A DNA stretch of 64,000 nt, from positions 420,121,198 to 420,185,197 of the forward strand of contig CM060990.1 of the NCBI GenBank assembly GCA_030765065.1, written 5' to 3'. This DNA comes from Deroplatys truncata (Eukaryota > Arthropoda > Insecta > Mantodea > Mantidae). The position numbers were made by a program, and so were the translations under genes. Below the pieces are notes generated by a model that saw only the letters and a list, made by a program, of their open reading frames with translations, was not told where the DNA came from and did no database searches. Below are positions 42,086-53,999 of the stretch, in pieces (positions within the stretch are counted from its first letter, which is position 1; every line of letters starts with the position of its first letter).

Positions 42086-43570
42086 TAAACTTTCTTTAAA
42101 TATATGTGGTACTTGAGCATTTGTGTGTATGAGTGTGTATGTGTATGTGTGCAATTCCGAGTATTTTTCATTTTATATGTGTGTATATAGTGATAAAGTA
42201 TGTTAAAAGCCACTCTGCTGAATAGGAAAACAATACTCTCTCATTGAGCAAAGCAAATGCTTGCCTGATTTTTAATGGTGTTGCATTACATCTAGTTGTT
42301 TAACTACATCTCCTATCACTTTTCCCTGAAGCTATTGCCACCACTACAATAAAATGATCTCCTCGATAAGGGATCTAAGTTTCCTCCTATGCCCAACCTG
42401 AAAAATAGGTTTGATTCTATTAGGAGGTGTTTTAGTGTCTTCTTTGCTTCTTTTTTCCCCTACATTTGAGTTTTTAACTCTTGTTGCCTGGTAAGATTCT
42501 TTCTACTAAGCAACTAGTGTTGCCAATAAGTGAACAGCACTTGTTGCTATCTTGTCATTACTAATGCATTATTAACGCCTACACCAATGCGATTGTGTAA
42601 TTATATGCCTATACCTTTAGCAGCCTCTGTCAGAGCTAGTGCCTACTGTGTCCATACTGTGGCTGATTTGATTTGTACCAGACCTAGATAGGCAGACACC
42701 ATCCTTCCTGGCTTGGGCTGACTAACATACTGTTGTACTTACCGTATAACAATTCCCAAAAGTTTGGTTACACTTATGTTAGTAGACTTGAGTATAAGGG
42801 TGAACTTGTGACTACCCAGGTTACTTGAGAATCTGTGCAGGAGATGTGGAGCTAATGATTCTCTTATAATTTCAGAATTTCAGTGATTTTATGTGGTGTA
42901 TTGACATGTCACAAGTAGCACTCAAGTTAGAGGAATTCCTCTTACATGCATTGGTCAAATATTCACAAGTTAAAAGAGAGTAGTGTTCTGCAAAGTACAT
43001 TAAAAGTGTGCATACAGCTTTACAAGCATGATTTCATGACTTTCTACTCTAAATGGAATAGATTTTTGTTTTCTTGAATTATATGGTTCAAAATTCTTTT
43101 TGTGCTTCAATGTGTCACTGTTTTTCCTTATATACTTAATTTTGCATATATTTTAGTTCAACAATAGTAAAGATATGCTTTTGATTTATGAGTAATTACA
43201 GGTTGTAAACAGCCTTGAAATTTAGGGTGTTTTTCCCAGTAACTCCTATAGTGCTATCCATAGTTTTCCTTCAACACACCATTCTCTATAATCATAAAGC
43301 ATAGCAACAATGTTATATGGCACTGTCCCACTATTGGTCAATTTTCACTTATAGCACTGAATAAAATTTAAATGCTTTATCATATTAAGGCACATACCAG
43401 TGTACATTGCACTACTAAACCAACACATAGTTGAAATAAAGCTTCAGAACTAATTCAAAACTCCCATGGCAACAACCAGCTTTCTTACAATAACCCATAT
43501 CAGGAGCAGGACTGACATGACAGGAAACTCAAGCACCTTATTCCTTTCTACTTCTAATTTCTATTTACTA
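42086..43570. other. No gene recognised; short (TG)n
   Basis: A GT-rich run lies at about 42120-42150. The rest is AT-rich without an assignable frame. Confidence 0.4.
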
Positions 43571-43571
43571 T

Positions 43572-44010
43572 TGACTTGGCGAGATGGCTCCACAGTAACG
43601 TATGAGGCTCGCATTCGGGAGGTCTCAATTCGATTCCTGTCAACCACCCACTCTGGTATTTTGTAATTTACTCTGGTTGGTAGGATAATGCTGGGGTGGT
43701 TTTCTCATCTACCATGATTTCCTTTCCATCATTTCCCTTTCATTGTTTCCTTTTTATCCTTTAGGTGTGCTTCTAGGTTTCGTGGTATATGGCAGTATTG
43801 GATAGTGGCACAGATGCTTGCTCAAAGGAAAGAGTACTCCTCATGAACACTGAACTACTTGGTCGATGGGTCATTCATTGCCCTCTCTAGGCAGCTCCAG
43901 CAGTGGAATAGATTGAGCCTGGAACTGTTAGGGACTTCTGTGTATCTTTGTGGCCTGCCTGTCTGACTCTGGTCTGTAGCCTCCATAGGTTCCTTCTTGA
44001 GTTTCCTAAT
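43572..44010 (+). repeat. tRNA-derived SINE
   Basis: TTGGCGAGATGGCTC (43576-43590) is an A box and GGTCTCAATTCGATTCC (43621-43637) a B box. The body contains AATGCTGGGGTGGTTTTCTC and ATCTACCATGATTTCC, shared with the SINEs at 1.06 and 18.1-18.5 kb. The 3' end is uncertain. Confidence 0.75.
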
Positions 44011-44109
44011 TATGAGTTTGAAAATTCACCTATAATATGCACATACATTTTATACCAGAGTTGTGATTATGTGTCTGATTTGTAATTTAATGCTTTTATT
44101 TGGAAATAC

Positions 44110-45080
44110 TTGTTTGTTTAGCTAACAAGTTGAAAACTGTTGAACGTAATTCTCCACATCTCTAAACATATTAGGCCAAGAGGCATACAATTTTAACTTT
44201 GCATGCATTCTGTGAACTTTCTGTTGAACATCTATTAAGACATTCATCTCTTTCTTTAACAGCTTCTGTGTTCCTTCTGTAGGAATATATTTTTTGAGTA
44301 TTTTGAGTAACATTAATTGCTGGGACAGGTGTTCACTAACAGCATCTGCATTTACATGGTTACTCCCCGGTTTGTATACCAATTGGAAATCTTATACTTC
44401 CAAAAAGAGCCTCTTACTAAGAAGTCTGAAACTTTGATCCTTAATATTGAAAATCCATGAAAAGTTTACCAAGAACATGCAAAAATACTAGTATGATAAT
44501 ACTATAGTTAGTAACTTATTCTAGTGTAATAATGAGTTTTCTGCTAAAGCAAGTGCTCTGCTAGCACTTGGCACAGACCTGTCATTATCAATTTTTCCTT
44601 AACCCAGAATATTGCCTATTGCATAATTGCTCTAGCAGTAGTTAAATATATGGTTAACATAAAATCCAGAAATTGTAACACTGAATACTCTTACACTTTA
44701 CTGTTTAATTCCTGGAAGTTTTGCTCCTGGCTTTTTGACCATTTCCTATCTATTTCTGTGTTTAGCAATTCATTTACTGGTTTAGCAATTTTGCTACATT
44801 ATGATGTAATTGTGCTATTATAACCTGCTTAGTCTAGAAAGTATTTAATATTTGTGGATGTTTCAGGTTTTGGAAATTTACTTATTGACTAATCTTTCCT
44901 GGCTTGACTGTTTCGTTTGCAGTTCTTCATCATATGCATTGAACAGAAAAGAGATTATTTATTAAATTCATAAATTCTATCTGTATCTCAATTTGCAAGA
45001 TAATTTTTAAGTATTACCAATATGCAAAAGCCTTTCTAGTGAATTCTTTGTGGCTTCCTCTTTGTGACCTAGTTTTGTCT
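44110..45080 (-). pseudogene. Gypsy-type LTR retrotransposon pol fragment
   Basis: On the minus strand, remains of the RT-RNase H connection (VSKFPKPETSTNIKYF, SKIAKPVNELLNTEIDRKWS, QNFQELNSKV) are followed, in a 86-codon frame from 44382, by MVYKPGSNHVNADAVS (end of RNase H). Next is ASWPNMFRDVENYVQQFSTC, the integrase zinc-finger region (Y/W-W-P-x-M ... C-x-x-C). No LTRs are visible. Frames are broken. Confidence 0.75.
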
Positions 45081-45089
45081 CAGTGCAAA

Positions 45090-47600
45090 GTGGAACTGCT
45101 ATTATCTACTGGAACCCCAAACACAAGTAGTGTAATGCAGGTCAGGAATTAGTTATGTATGATATGTGCTTCTGTTTGATATTGTCGGATGTAATACACC
45201 ATGAAAATTATGTTTCTGAAGAAACTTCAATGGCAAATGATGTGAAACGCTTCTGCATAAAAACTGTAGACGAAATTTCAATTCAGTTTCTTATGAGTTG
45301 TCTGTAGACAGCATATGTTTATACTAAAACACTCACACAGTAAAGCCACCACCCAAATATTCTTAATGCAGAAAAATGTATTCTGTTTCTGAGAGAGTAA
45401 AATCTGCAAATGAATAATAGCTTGGATAATTAGAGTTCTTTACTAGTTGTTTCAAAGATATATCATGTGAGAAACTTGTGCACTTAACATTATGAACATG
45501 TGCCATACCCAATGATAGGGATTCCTATGGATGGGGTTTGTTAAAAAAAATGGCAGAAACTTCATTCATAATTTATGAAGTTGATGTGCAAAATGTATTT
45601 TCACAAGATCCTATGTGTGCAGATGAAAATTAGCATGCTTAAAGCCAAGTGCATATTTAAGAATGATATGTCAACGTTTCATTTCATTTTCCCATGTTAG
45701 GTGCTCATTAATATTTAACTTAAACATTCATTTTGCTTTACAGCATACATTTGGCAAAGAACTTCTTTCGGTCATTTGTGATAAAATATCGATGTAGATT
45801 ATGTTTAAAACATAAACACTTCATACACACTATCTCTTCCTCTGAGAAAACTAGCATTGTTTATTTGATTCATATGACTGCTGGTCTATCACAGCACTCA
45901 GGCATGTGCTTTGATGGTGCATGTTGGAAAATACATTGATTGCAAATTATTTATTATTGGTAAAATGCTTGGAATGGACCAAAGGTAATTAAGATCTTTT
46001 CACTCCTTTCAATGCCTTCTATTTGTAGTTTAAAAGCTGGAAATCTATACCCCTTTCACCTGTATACTCTATGGCCGATAGTTCCATTACATTTCTTGTA
46101 GATCAGTATATACAGAAAACTGCTGCACATAGTTCTATATTTGAACAATAACAGTCATCATCATCCATTCAAAAAACAAGGATGCAGACAACTCTACTTT
46201 ATAGAGCTTTTAACATCTCAGCTACTCCAAGGGACTTGTCACTTACAAGTATGTACATGGATGGCATCTGAGCTGGGTTTGGTACCTCTTCCATTAACTT
46301 ATACTGATCCCATTTCTCTTTTCTTTCTTATTAGTCCCCCATGATGAACTCTTATTTCTTCAACAGCAGCCTCTGACTTCAGTATCTTTCATTAATTTCC
46401 TTTCTCTCTCTCTGCTGACAAGGGATAGGATGTGGATGGATGCCCGGTTCTGCCTAGTTGGAAGGTCAGGTCAAAGATGAAACTGATGTGAAGTGAGTCA
46501 TCCACTCGCAAAACCTATTAAATGCATCATGAATGGAATGGAGGGAACTGGCAAAAGTATTTTACAGCCAAGTCTCACAATACACATCAATGATATTTGT
46601 TTTTAAACATGCAAAGGAACTCCTGAGTTGACTTTTAGAGTCTGTGTAATCTCACTCAACCCTTTATAGCGCAAAACACTTGCTTATCCATCTGTCCATA
46701 AGGCTCATATTATCCTGAGTGAGATCCATGTTATGCTGAAGCTTAATTAGGTGGCAAATATACAATCCATAAGACTTATTTTCCCATGATAGTGATCCAT
46801 GATATTTGAACCTTGAACCTTAGGTAGATGGCAAGTATAGAGACCACTGACCTATAAAGAGTTAAACTGTTTTCTTGATATTATTTTTTAAAAATTTAGT
46901 TTATACTTAATAGGCTTGCAAAAGTAACTAAAATTGGACAGGTTTTGCTAGTTTGCATTCAGCCATCTTGTGAACATACCCCCCACTTGCGTAATTAGTA
47001 AAATACATCCTTCACTTTCAAAACCAGCTAAATTAATATGCTCAAAATAATAATAATTACAGTCTAAACCTTGTAATATCTCACAGGGGCATTTCTAGTA
47101 AAATTTTATTACAATTAGCTACATGTTGGCATCTGAAACTTAGCTGTCTAACAAACAGAAACTATTGTATACACCTTTCCTCAATACCATCAAGTAGGAA
47201 ACAATTTGCAACCTCCTTCTCCTCTTCTCCTTTTGGCAAAAACCTTGCTGGTTGTAGGTAGCACAGATCTCATTAGTATTTTCATTAACAATTGACTAGT
47301 TTGCAAAATGTTTTGCAATGGCATTCAAAAAAGTTTAAAGTTCCAACAAAACTTCATAAGAAAATACATTAACTATAAATAAAAATACAGTCTTCTGAGG
47401 TTAAGAAATTTACGTATTTTGTAAAAGTTCCAACAAAACTTCATAATTTGAAGTTACCAATAATTACAGCATTTACAAAATGTTGGTGTACTGTTTGTCT
47501 AGCAGCTTAAAACAACTGTCAGCATTATTTGTGTCATCTGCAACTCCCAGGCATTCTTGTTCTTTGAAGATATCATATAAAAAGATCAGGTTTTCAGAGT
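45090..47600. other. No gene recognised
   Basis: Short frames such as 45733-45939 (+) and 46141-46344 (+) carry no motif that I know. A GC-richer patch at 46140-46510 could be an old SINE but lacks clear A and B boxes. Confidence 0.4.
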
Positions 47601-47619
47601 CTTACCATTGATCTTTGTA

Positions 47620-49100
47620 GTGCTTCTTCAACAGTGCTTTGATGTCTTCTGCTTTCTTTGATTTATTGCAACTCCTTTGGGGATAAGATTTGGTATATTC
47701 TGGTCCTTGAAACTCTTTCCTCTTTTGTTTACACTCTTGGGATTCCTGCCTTCAAAGTTATAGAAATTTTTATCTTGTGCTAGGCACACATTCTTGGTTT
47801 TTGTGATTATGTGTATATATAATGTTTTTAACTTAAGATGCCAGTTTTCTGGTTCTTTAATCTGTCTATCTGCATACATCTTCCAGTCTTGAACAGGGCA
47901 ATGTTATCATCCCAGGTGGATGATGGTCGCATGCTGTTTCATGAGTCCATGTAGATTTCTGGTTTTGCAATCACATAAATTTTCCAGAACTCTTACTTTA
48001 AATTTCCGAATACTCTGTCATGAGGAATGAAACAGTGGTCCACAACAGGAAACCACATTTGAATTTGTTGAATTATACTGGGAGCCTTGTTCAGAAACCA
48101 GTGCATCAATATGCCAATTACAGTTCTTATTTTTATTTTGCACCCCTCTCCCTGCTGCACCCATCTGCAAATAAATGGATCTTCATTATGCCTTAAAAAT
48201 GTGCTTTCTAGGATAAGGTTTGATGGATAGTGGAAGTTACTTGAATTGATGCTTTGGCAAAATCAGCTTCTAGCCATGCGCATGCAAACACATTTTCTAG
48301 AATTTGGGAAGAGTGCAAATTCCCTGCACACACTCTGAAGTTGTACATCTGACATAGGTAATAAGCAGCTTCATCTGAGGGTGTAGCTAGCAAATGGTTT
48401 TTCCGGCAATCATAGCTGAATGTGAGCATATTTATTGCATTTTCTTTCAACATGTCTGCTCTCTTTTTGTGCCCCATAAGCTGAAATCTTAGGTCCATCT
48501 TCTCTTCTTCAGTCTTTGCAGCCTTGATTCTTGACTAAAGAGTGAAGACTTGTGCATGTTGAACAAGCATTGGTACTGGGCATGCTAAAAACCAATATTA
48601 AAGCAGTTACAGATATTCTTCTATAGTACTCATATTGAACCTGATTTTGCAGATATTCTTTGTTAAACATCTCATGCATCTTTGCAATGATAAGACCTGA
48701 GCTAAGGTACTGTCATTCACAGTTCTCAGCTCTTGAGTAATGGGCTTTGAGTGGACCGATTTGCCTAAGTGGCTTTTTACTTATTCTTTTTTCTCAGCAA
48801 ATTTTTCAGATATGTGGTCTCTTCCTCTCTTCTTGGGTGCAGTTAATGGACTTTTCAGGGTAGTTGAACACAAATCTTGCAGTCTGATTCTTTCCACTTG
48901 AAGAACTTTGGCAAAATATACTCCTTGCTGAAGTTTCTTTTTATTGTTTTTGTGCTTCATTTTGGCACTGAAACTTGGATGTGTTGCAACATTAAATTAT
49001 TTAGTGCAAGTAATGATTTTTCCTTCAAGTAAGCTTGATGAATTCTTCAGATATCTTGACAATTGAGTTCATTACAGTGTAAGCTCTTTTCTTTGTGTGA
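47620..49100 (-). pseudogene. Decayed transposase-like gene (D-R-x-F family), fragment 2
   Basis: On the minus strand: RIGPLKAHYSRAENCERQYL, IAKMHEMFNKEYLQNQVQYE, YYRRISVT and MPSTNACSTCTSL (C-x2-C). After shifts it continues LTFSYDCRKNHLLATPSDEA with AYYLCQMYNFRVCAGNLHSS and MWFPVVDHCFIPHDRVFGN, matching the family's G-H-S-F-I-P-x-D-R-x-F-G. A lysine-rich C-terminal part lies at 47628-47879. Order and spacing match a repeated insect family whose function is unknown to me; the fragment at 26.2-26.9 kb is a second member. Confidence 0.6.
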
Positions 49101-49269
49101 ACAGGTTGGCATTTTTGGGAATCCTTTGGAAGAGTACCTGATAACAGAAAGTACAAGTTTTTATAGGTTATGTTGCCTACTTTTGCTTATTCATTTATTG
49201 TCACAAATAACTACACTACTTAATCTTATTATTTTAACATAATACTGATTACCTGATTGCAACTGGCAA

Positions 49270-50390
49270 CCATGAAGCTCACAGCAAAGTCAAGTTGTTC
49301 TTTACTTCATAACCTGGTTGGCACAGACTCAGCCTGACTCATGGGCATATTTAAGATAGTGAAGCAGATGTCAGGAAATATGCTCCTATGATCAAGAAAT
49401 TTGAGGAACTCCTCAAGCCCCAGGACAATGAAATGTACTAATGACAAATCTTTCTGCAATGGATCCAGGAGGAAGGCAAGACATTTGACCATTTTCTTAT
49501 TGAATGTTGTCATCTAATCACACCTTGTAACTACAACACCATTGATGGGGACCAAACTCCAGAGGATAAGATGCTTTGGGGCAAGATTGTCTTCAGCATT
49601 ATGTATAATACATGAGAAGCCATACTATGCATGGATAAGTTCTATGTGGATTAAGCTAACACCTACTGTTGTGCAAATGAGCAGGGCAAGAAGCAAGCTA
49701 AAGGTGTATCCACTCTCAGTGAAAGTGTAGCTAGTGAAAGTGCAATTGTTGATACTATTAAAAGAAAAAAGTTTCACAAATCTAAATTTCAATTTTTTCA
49801 GAAAAATAAAAGTATTAGTGAGAGAAATAGCAGAAGTGATAGTGGTGTGTTTCAGTGCCGCAGATGCTAAATTGTTCATGGCCACAAGCAATGCCCTGCT
49901 TATGGGCAATCCTGCACCAAATGTGGTAAAAAAATTATTTTGTAGTGTCATGTATGGTTAAGCATGTAAAAAATGTCCCAAAAATGTAGATGATTCCAGC
50001 GATGAGTCAATAATATATGCAGCCAATATTATAAAAACCATTACGGATAGTGAGACATTGCTGAACCGTAGTACCAAAGTTGTTAATAATATAAGAACAA
50101 ACAAAGTCTAATGTTCCTAAGAGTAAATGGGTTGAGATTGTTACAATAAGAGACAGGAAAGTTGAGGTAAAAATTGATACTGGTGCTGAAGTAAGTGTAA
50201 TACCCCATAAAACGTTTGCTAAAATAAATAAAAAACCCAAGTACTCTCTTCAGCCCAATGATTTACACAAGAGCAAACCACTTGGCACAATAATACTCCC
50301 AGGTGAATATAAGGGCGCAGAAACTCCTGAGAATTTTGTAGTCACTAAAACTGCACAAATGATTTAGTAGCACCAAGTTTAGAAAACCTG
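49270..50390 (+). pseudogene. Gypsy-like gag and protease fragment
   Basis: The plus strand reads KKFEELLKPQDNEMY-like codons, then QEEGKTFDHFLIE, YNTIDGDQTPEDKML and EQGKKQAKGVSTLSESVASE, a gag C-terminal region. A Cys/His part follows: FQCRRC, then HGHKQCPAYGQSCTKCGKK, two zinc knuckles. Downstream is VEVKIDTGAEVSVIP (about 50165), the D-T-G-A active site of an aspartic protease. Small frameshifts and stops are present. It stops where copia sequence in the opposite orientation begins. Confidence 0.75.
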
Positions 50391-50393
50391 AGT

Positions 50394-51130
50394 TTAGTAA
50401 AAATTTTCATACCAAGCTCTCAGGTTTTCTCTCAAACCATATAATGCTTTGTTCAATTTTAGTACTCTATCTTTACCATCCTCATAACCTTGTGGCTGTT
50501 TTACATAAACTTCTGATTTAACTTTACCATTAAAAAAGGCTGTCTCTACACTCATTTGTTGAATATTTAAACCATTTTGACAACAATATGCCATTAACAT
50601 TTTTAAAGTTTGCATTCTTGCCACCAAAGAATAAATGTCATCAATTAAATCATTCTATTGATATCCTCTTACTACTAATCTAGCTTTATAGATATCATGA
50701 GTCTTTTTTGTATAGACCCATTTTACATCTAAAATCTTTTTGCCATTTGGTTCATTTACAAACATCATAGTTTTATTTAAACAACTCATTTCTTTATCTA
50801 TTGCATTTCTCCACTTTTTAGAATCATTACTAATAATAGCATCATTATAAGAAATAGGATTTTCAGTATCAACATAATTTACATAAACAACATTATTATA
50901 TACAAAATCATCATTAAATCTTGCAGGCTTCCTTTTTTCCTGGTTGATCTTCTCAACCCTAATTCTTAATTTTCATCACTTAAATTCTCATCACTATTAT
51001 CATGTTCATTTTCGTAATTTTCGTTCTCACTTCTTTTTTTATCATGAGCCCCTCTTGACTCATCTTTAAAGCCTATAAAATTGATATCTTTATTGAGTGT
51101 TGAGCTAATACAATACATTTGGGCATGATC
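50394..51130 (-). pseudogene. Copia reverse transcriptase, N-terminal part
   Basis: It reads DHAQMYCISSTLNKDINFIG (linker), YVDTENPISYNDAI, KKWRNAIDKEMSCLN, VKWVYTKKTHD and then, from 50627, VARMQTLKMLMAYCCQNGLN, MSVETAFFNGKVKSEVYVKQ and KLNKALYGLRENLRAWYENF. This is the start of the copia RT domain; the first catalytic Asp (usually M-D-V) is replaced by Glu in MSVETAF if alignment is correct. The Y-V-D-D region is beyond the break. Confidence 0.85.
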
Positions 51131-51134
51131 AGCA

Positions 51135-51232
51135 TCGAACCCTGGCTCCTATTGCCGATCATATCCAAGCTTCCACATTTACAAAACATGTGTGTTGAGT
51201 TAGCTTCATATCGCTAACAGTTTCTCATTTAA
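51135..51232 (-). repeat. Possible tRNA-like insert
   Basis: On the minus strand TAGCGATATGAAGC (A-box-like) and AGCCAGGGTTCGATGCTGAT (B-box-like) stand about 60 bases apart, between LINE and copia sequences. Folding is not convincing; it may be a SINE head or chance. Confidence 0.25.
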
Positions 51233-51599
51233 AGTTCTATACTGCTTAGTGTTCTCCCATTCCCATCTCCTTCCCTTACTTCCTCCGATCATCTTTGAAT
51301 CTCCACTACCAGCAGGAAATGGCTACTATTACATGCAATTTAATACCTTTAAGAATACTTATTGTGTCCCCATGCTGATCGACCATAACAACACTTGCTC
51401 GTTCATATTAAGAAATGTAACCCTCCCTTCTAGCCCTCTCCTTTATATCTAAATCATTCACTTCACGATTTCATATAAATCTATCACTTGCTTATCAATA
51501 CACTTGTCTTTATTTTGTCTAATTTGTTCCCTTCTAGATCATGTTTCATTTCCACAACATATTCATTTTATAATCACTCTCCATCTCTATTCTAATATT

Positions 51600-52962
51600 A
51601 ACTCCCTCATTATTATTGCTTCCATATTCCCATACTTCTCTCAGAGCCTGCTCTATTTCTATATGTAAGGCACACTTTCCTACTCCATAAATCTATTCCT
51701 GTTGGCTCCCTTGATGGTCCCGCTTTGTTTCTGTCTAGAACCCATAAACTCCCATTGGGTGTCAACACAATGCTTTCTTCTTCCACCATTTCGCCACTCT
51801 GAAACCATGCCTCTGCCCTGCCCATGACCATATCATGTGGCGATTGAACTACATCCCTCCTCGGTGATATCATTTTCCTGGCTTCGCCAGCTGTTAACCT
51901 TATGTCATTCTGATCTGACGTTTTCACTATGTCATCTCCCAGTCTTCTCTCTGACACAACCATCTGCTTCCCGCCAGCCCCACATAGTGGTGACGTAACT
52001 TCATGTATCCATCCTTCTCCTCCAATTTCCAATCGCTCTTTGGACTTCCTTCTGATCTGCATTCCTTCTCTCTGGTCTCGGATGTATATAGCTGAATCAT
52101 TTCCTGCTCCTGCAATCTGCTGCTCCTTGTGTCACTTTCGCATCCAACCACCATGTGCCCATCGACCCACAACCGTAAGTTCTTTATGATGGACCGTTTC
52201 CCTTCCATTCTTGCCAGCTTCATTTGTTGTATTAAATCTTTCTTCAAGGCCTGTTGTTTCACCGATAAATCCCTGTTTATAAAAATATTTGTTCCTTTTA
52301 GTTGTTTTGTTTTATTTAACACTTCATAAACAAACTGCATTGATGTAAATCTTGCAACTATAATTCTGGCTCCTGTTGATCTTCCCACTCTGAATGCTTC
52401 CTTAATCTTCCAGCCCTGTAGCACCATTCCAAGCTTTCCTTCTATAATCTCTCTCTTCCACAGGCCATACTTCATTCCTTTCTTTCACTCCTGTTATAAC
52501 TAGATTGAATCTGCGGTGTCTCTCTTCCAACAGCTCTACTCTTCTTCTGATTTTCTGTACCTCATTTCTTATATCTTGCATTTCATTTTTAATCTCTCTC
52601 TTGATATCTATTAGTTCCTTTTCTACTCCATTAAGTTTGTTTCATAATTTCTCACCCATATCTTTTATTCTAGCCAAAATTTCATCCATGATGTTTCGAT
52701 TCCCATTTGGCCCAGGATTAATTTTGACTCCACCAATTACCAGTAGCATGCCTATTATACATGTGAGAAGAATCATGTTTCCCATCTCTTCTTACCTTTA
52801 TTTATTTTAAAATCATTCTATTTTAACTTATTAAAGGTTCCAATTCTTCCTCTGTACTCTTCAATACTGATTCCCATAGTTTCTTAAGCCCTTCTTTTCT
52901 TCCACTCCAGGAGCTTCCTCAACACACATCCACTCTCTTCCACTGCTTGCTTAGCACTCCTA
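51600..52962 (-). mobile_element. LINE copy 3: 5' end and ORF1 only
   Basis: It starts at GGAGTGCTAAGCAAGCAGTG near 52962, the same 5' end as copy 1, and runs through ORF1 to the very first codons of ORF2 (RSMGIWKQ, then stops) at about 51600. It interrupts copia after integrase codons ENVVYM. The 3' part of the LINE is lost, which is the reverse of usual LINE 5' truncation and implies a later deletion or nested rearrangement. Confidence 0.75.
51613..52785 (-). pseudogene. LINE copy 3 ORF1: hydrophobic leader with NPGP, coiled coil, RNA-binding region
   Basis: From the Met at 52785: MGNMILLTCIIGMLLVIGG, then GVKINPGPNG (NPGP at 52719-52708), then heptad-rich KLNGVEKELIDIKREIK, EMQDIRNEVQKIRRRVELLE, and FNLVITGVKERNE. 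The long frame from 52475 continues WKIKEAFRVGRSTGARIIVA, NKTKQLKGTNIFINRDLSVK and LIQQMKLARMEGKRSIIKNL, an RRM-like plus basic C-terminal layout typical of LINE ORF1. A frameshift near 52070 and one internal stop (52643) spoil it. It ends YRNRAGSERSMGIWKQ, merging with the ORF2 start without a stop. Confidence 0.7.
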
Positions 52963-52973
52963 CATAATTATAT

Positions 52974-53800
52974 TTACATGTAAACAACATTTTCATACCC
53001 TATCAAAATACCTAAATCTGCTTTTCTATCCCATTTTGAATTTCTCCTCTGTTCAGGCACTCTGACAAATACTTTACTTCCATAGATTCTTAAATGTTCT
53101 ATATTAGGTTTTTTTCTGAACATTATTTCATAGGGTGTTTTGTGCTTTACTACCATATTAGTCATAATTCTATCCTTTAAATAAGCTGCTGTTTTAACTA
53201 TTTCAGGCCAGAACCTTTTAACTACTTTAGCCTCTGCCAATCATCTAGACATATCCATAATGTCTTAATTGTATTTTTCTGCTGTGTCATTTAATTCATG
53301 TACATATGATGGACAAGGTTCAATAGACGTACCCTTTTCCCTAGCAAAATTATATATGTCTCTATTTATGTACTCCTTACCATTATCGCACCTCAATCTT
53401 TTTACCCTTTTTCCTGTCTCACTTTCAATTAAATTGACATAGTCAACAAAAAAATTATATACTTATACTTCACTCTTTGATTTAATAAGATAAACTTTAG
53501 CTACTTTACTGTAGTCATCAATAAAGGTTAAAAAATACTTTTTCCCCATAAGCCAGTAGTTTTATGTGGTCCATTTAAATCGTATGTACTATCTGTAATA
53601 TTTCCTCTGCTCTTGTTCTTTCATTTTTAAATGGCAAATTATGCATTTTATTTTCCAAGCATATCCCACACTTAAAATAATCAGACTCCAATTCTTTTGG
53701 TAAATCTTCAAGAATTTGCTTGTCACACATTGTTTTCAAATAATTAAAATTTATATGTCCCAGGTCCTATGTAATTTTCCTTTTCGGGCAATTTTCCATT
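52974..53800 (-). pseudogene. Copia integrase
   Basis: On the minus strand: CGICLENKMHNLPFKNERTR, EEILQIVHT and a broken D,D-35-E core, then AEAKVVKRFWPEIVKTAAYL, KTPYEIMFRKKPNIEHLRIY and GSKVFVRVPEQRRNSKWDRK up to GILIGYENVVYM. These are the end of the catalytic core and the G-K-K-P ... G-x-x-x-x-V conserved copia block. The LINE insertion follows directly. Confidence 0.85.
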
Positions 53801-53999
53801 TATCATCAAATTTGATTCATTTACTATAATTTCACTTGTCATGTGATACAAATCACTATTTTTAATGGCCAAAGCATGGATCATAAGCTTTCGACATATT
53901 TCCTACCGACACAATTTTATTAAATTTAATTACTTTTCCATAACTTATTAAATTTCTGTCGATATCTTTGACATAAAGAACATTTTTCATTTTATTTAC

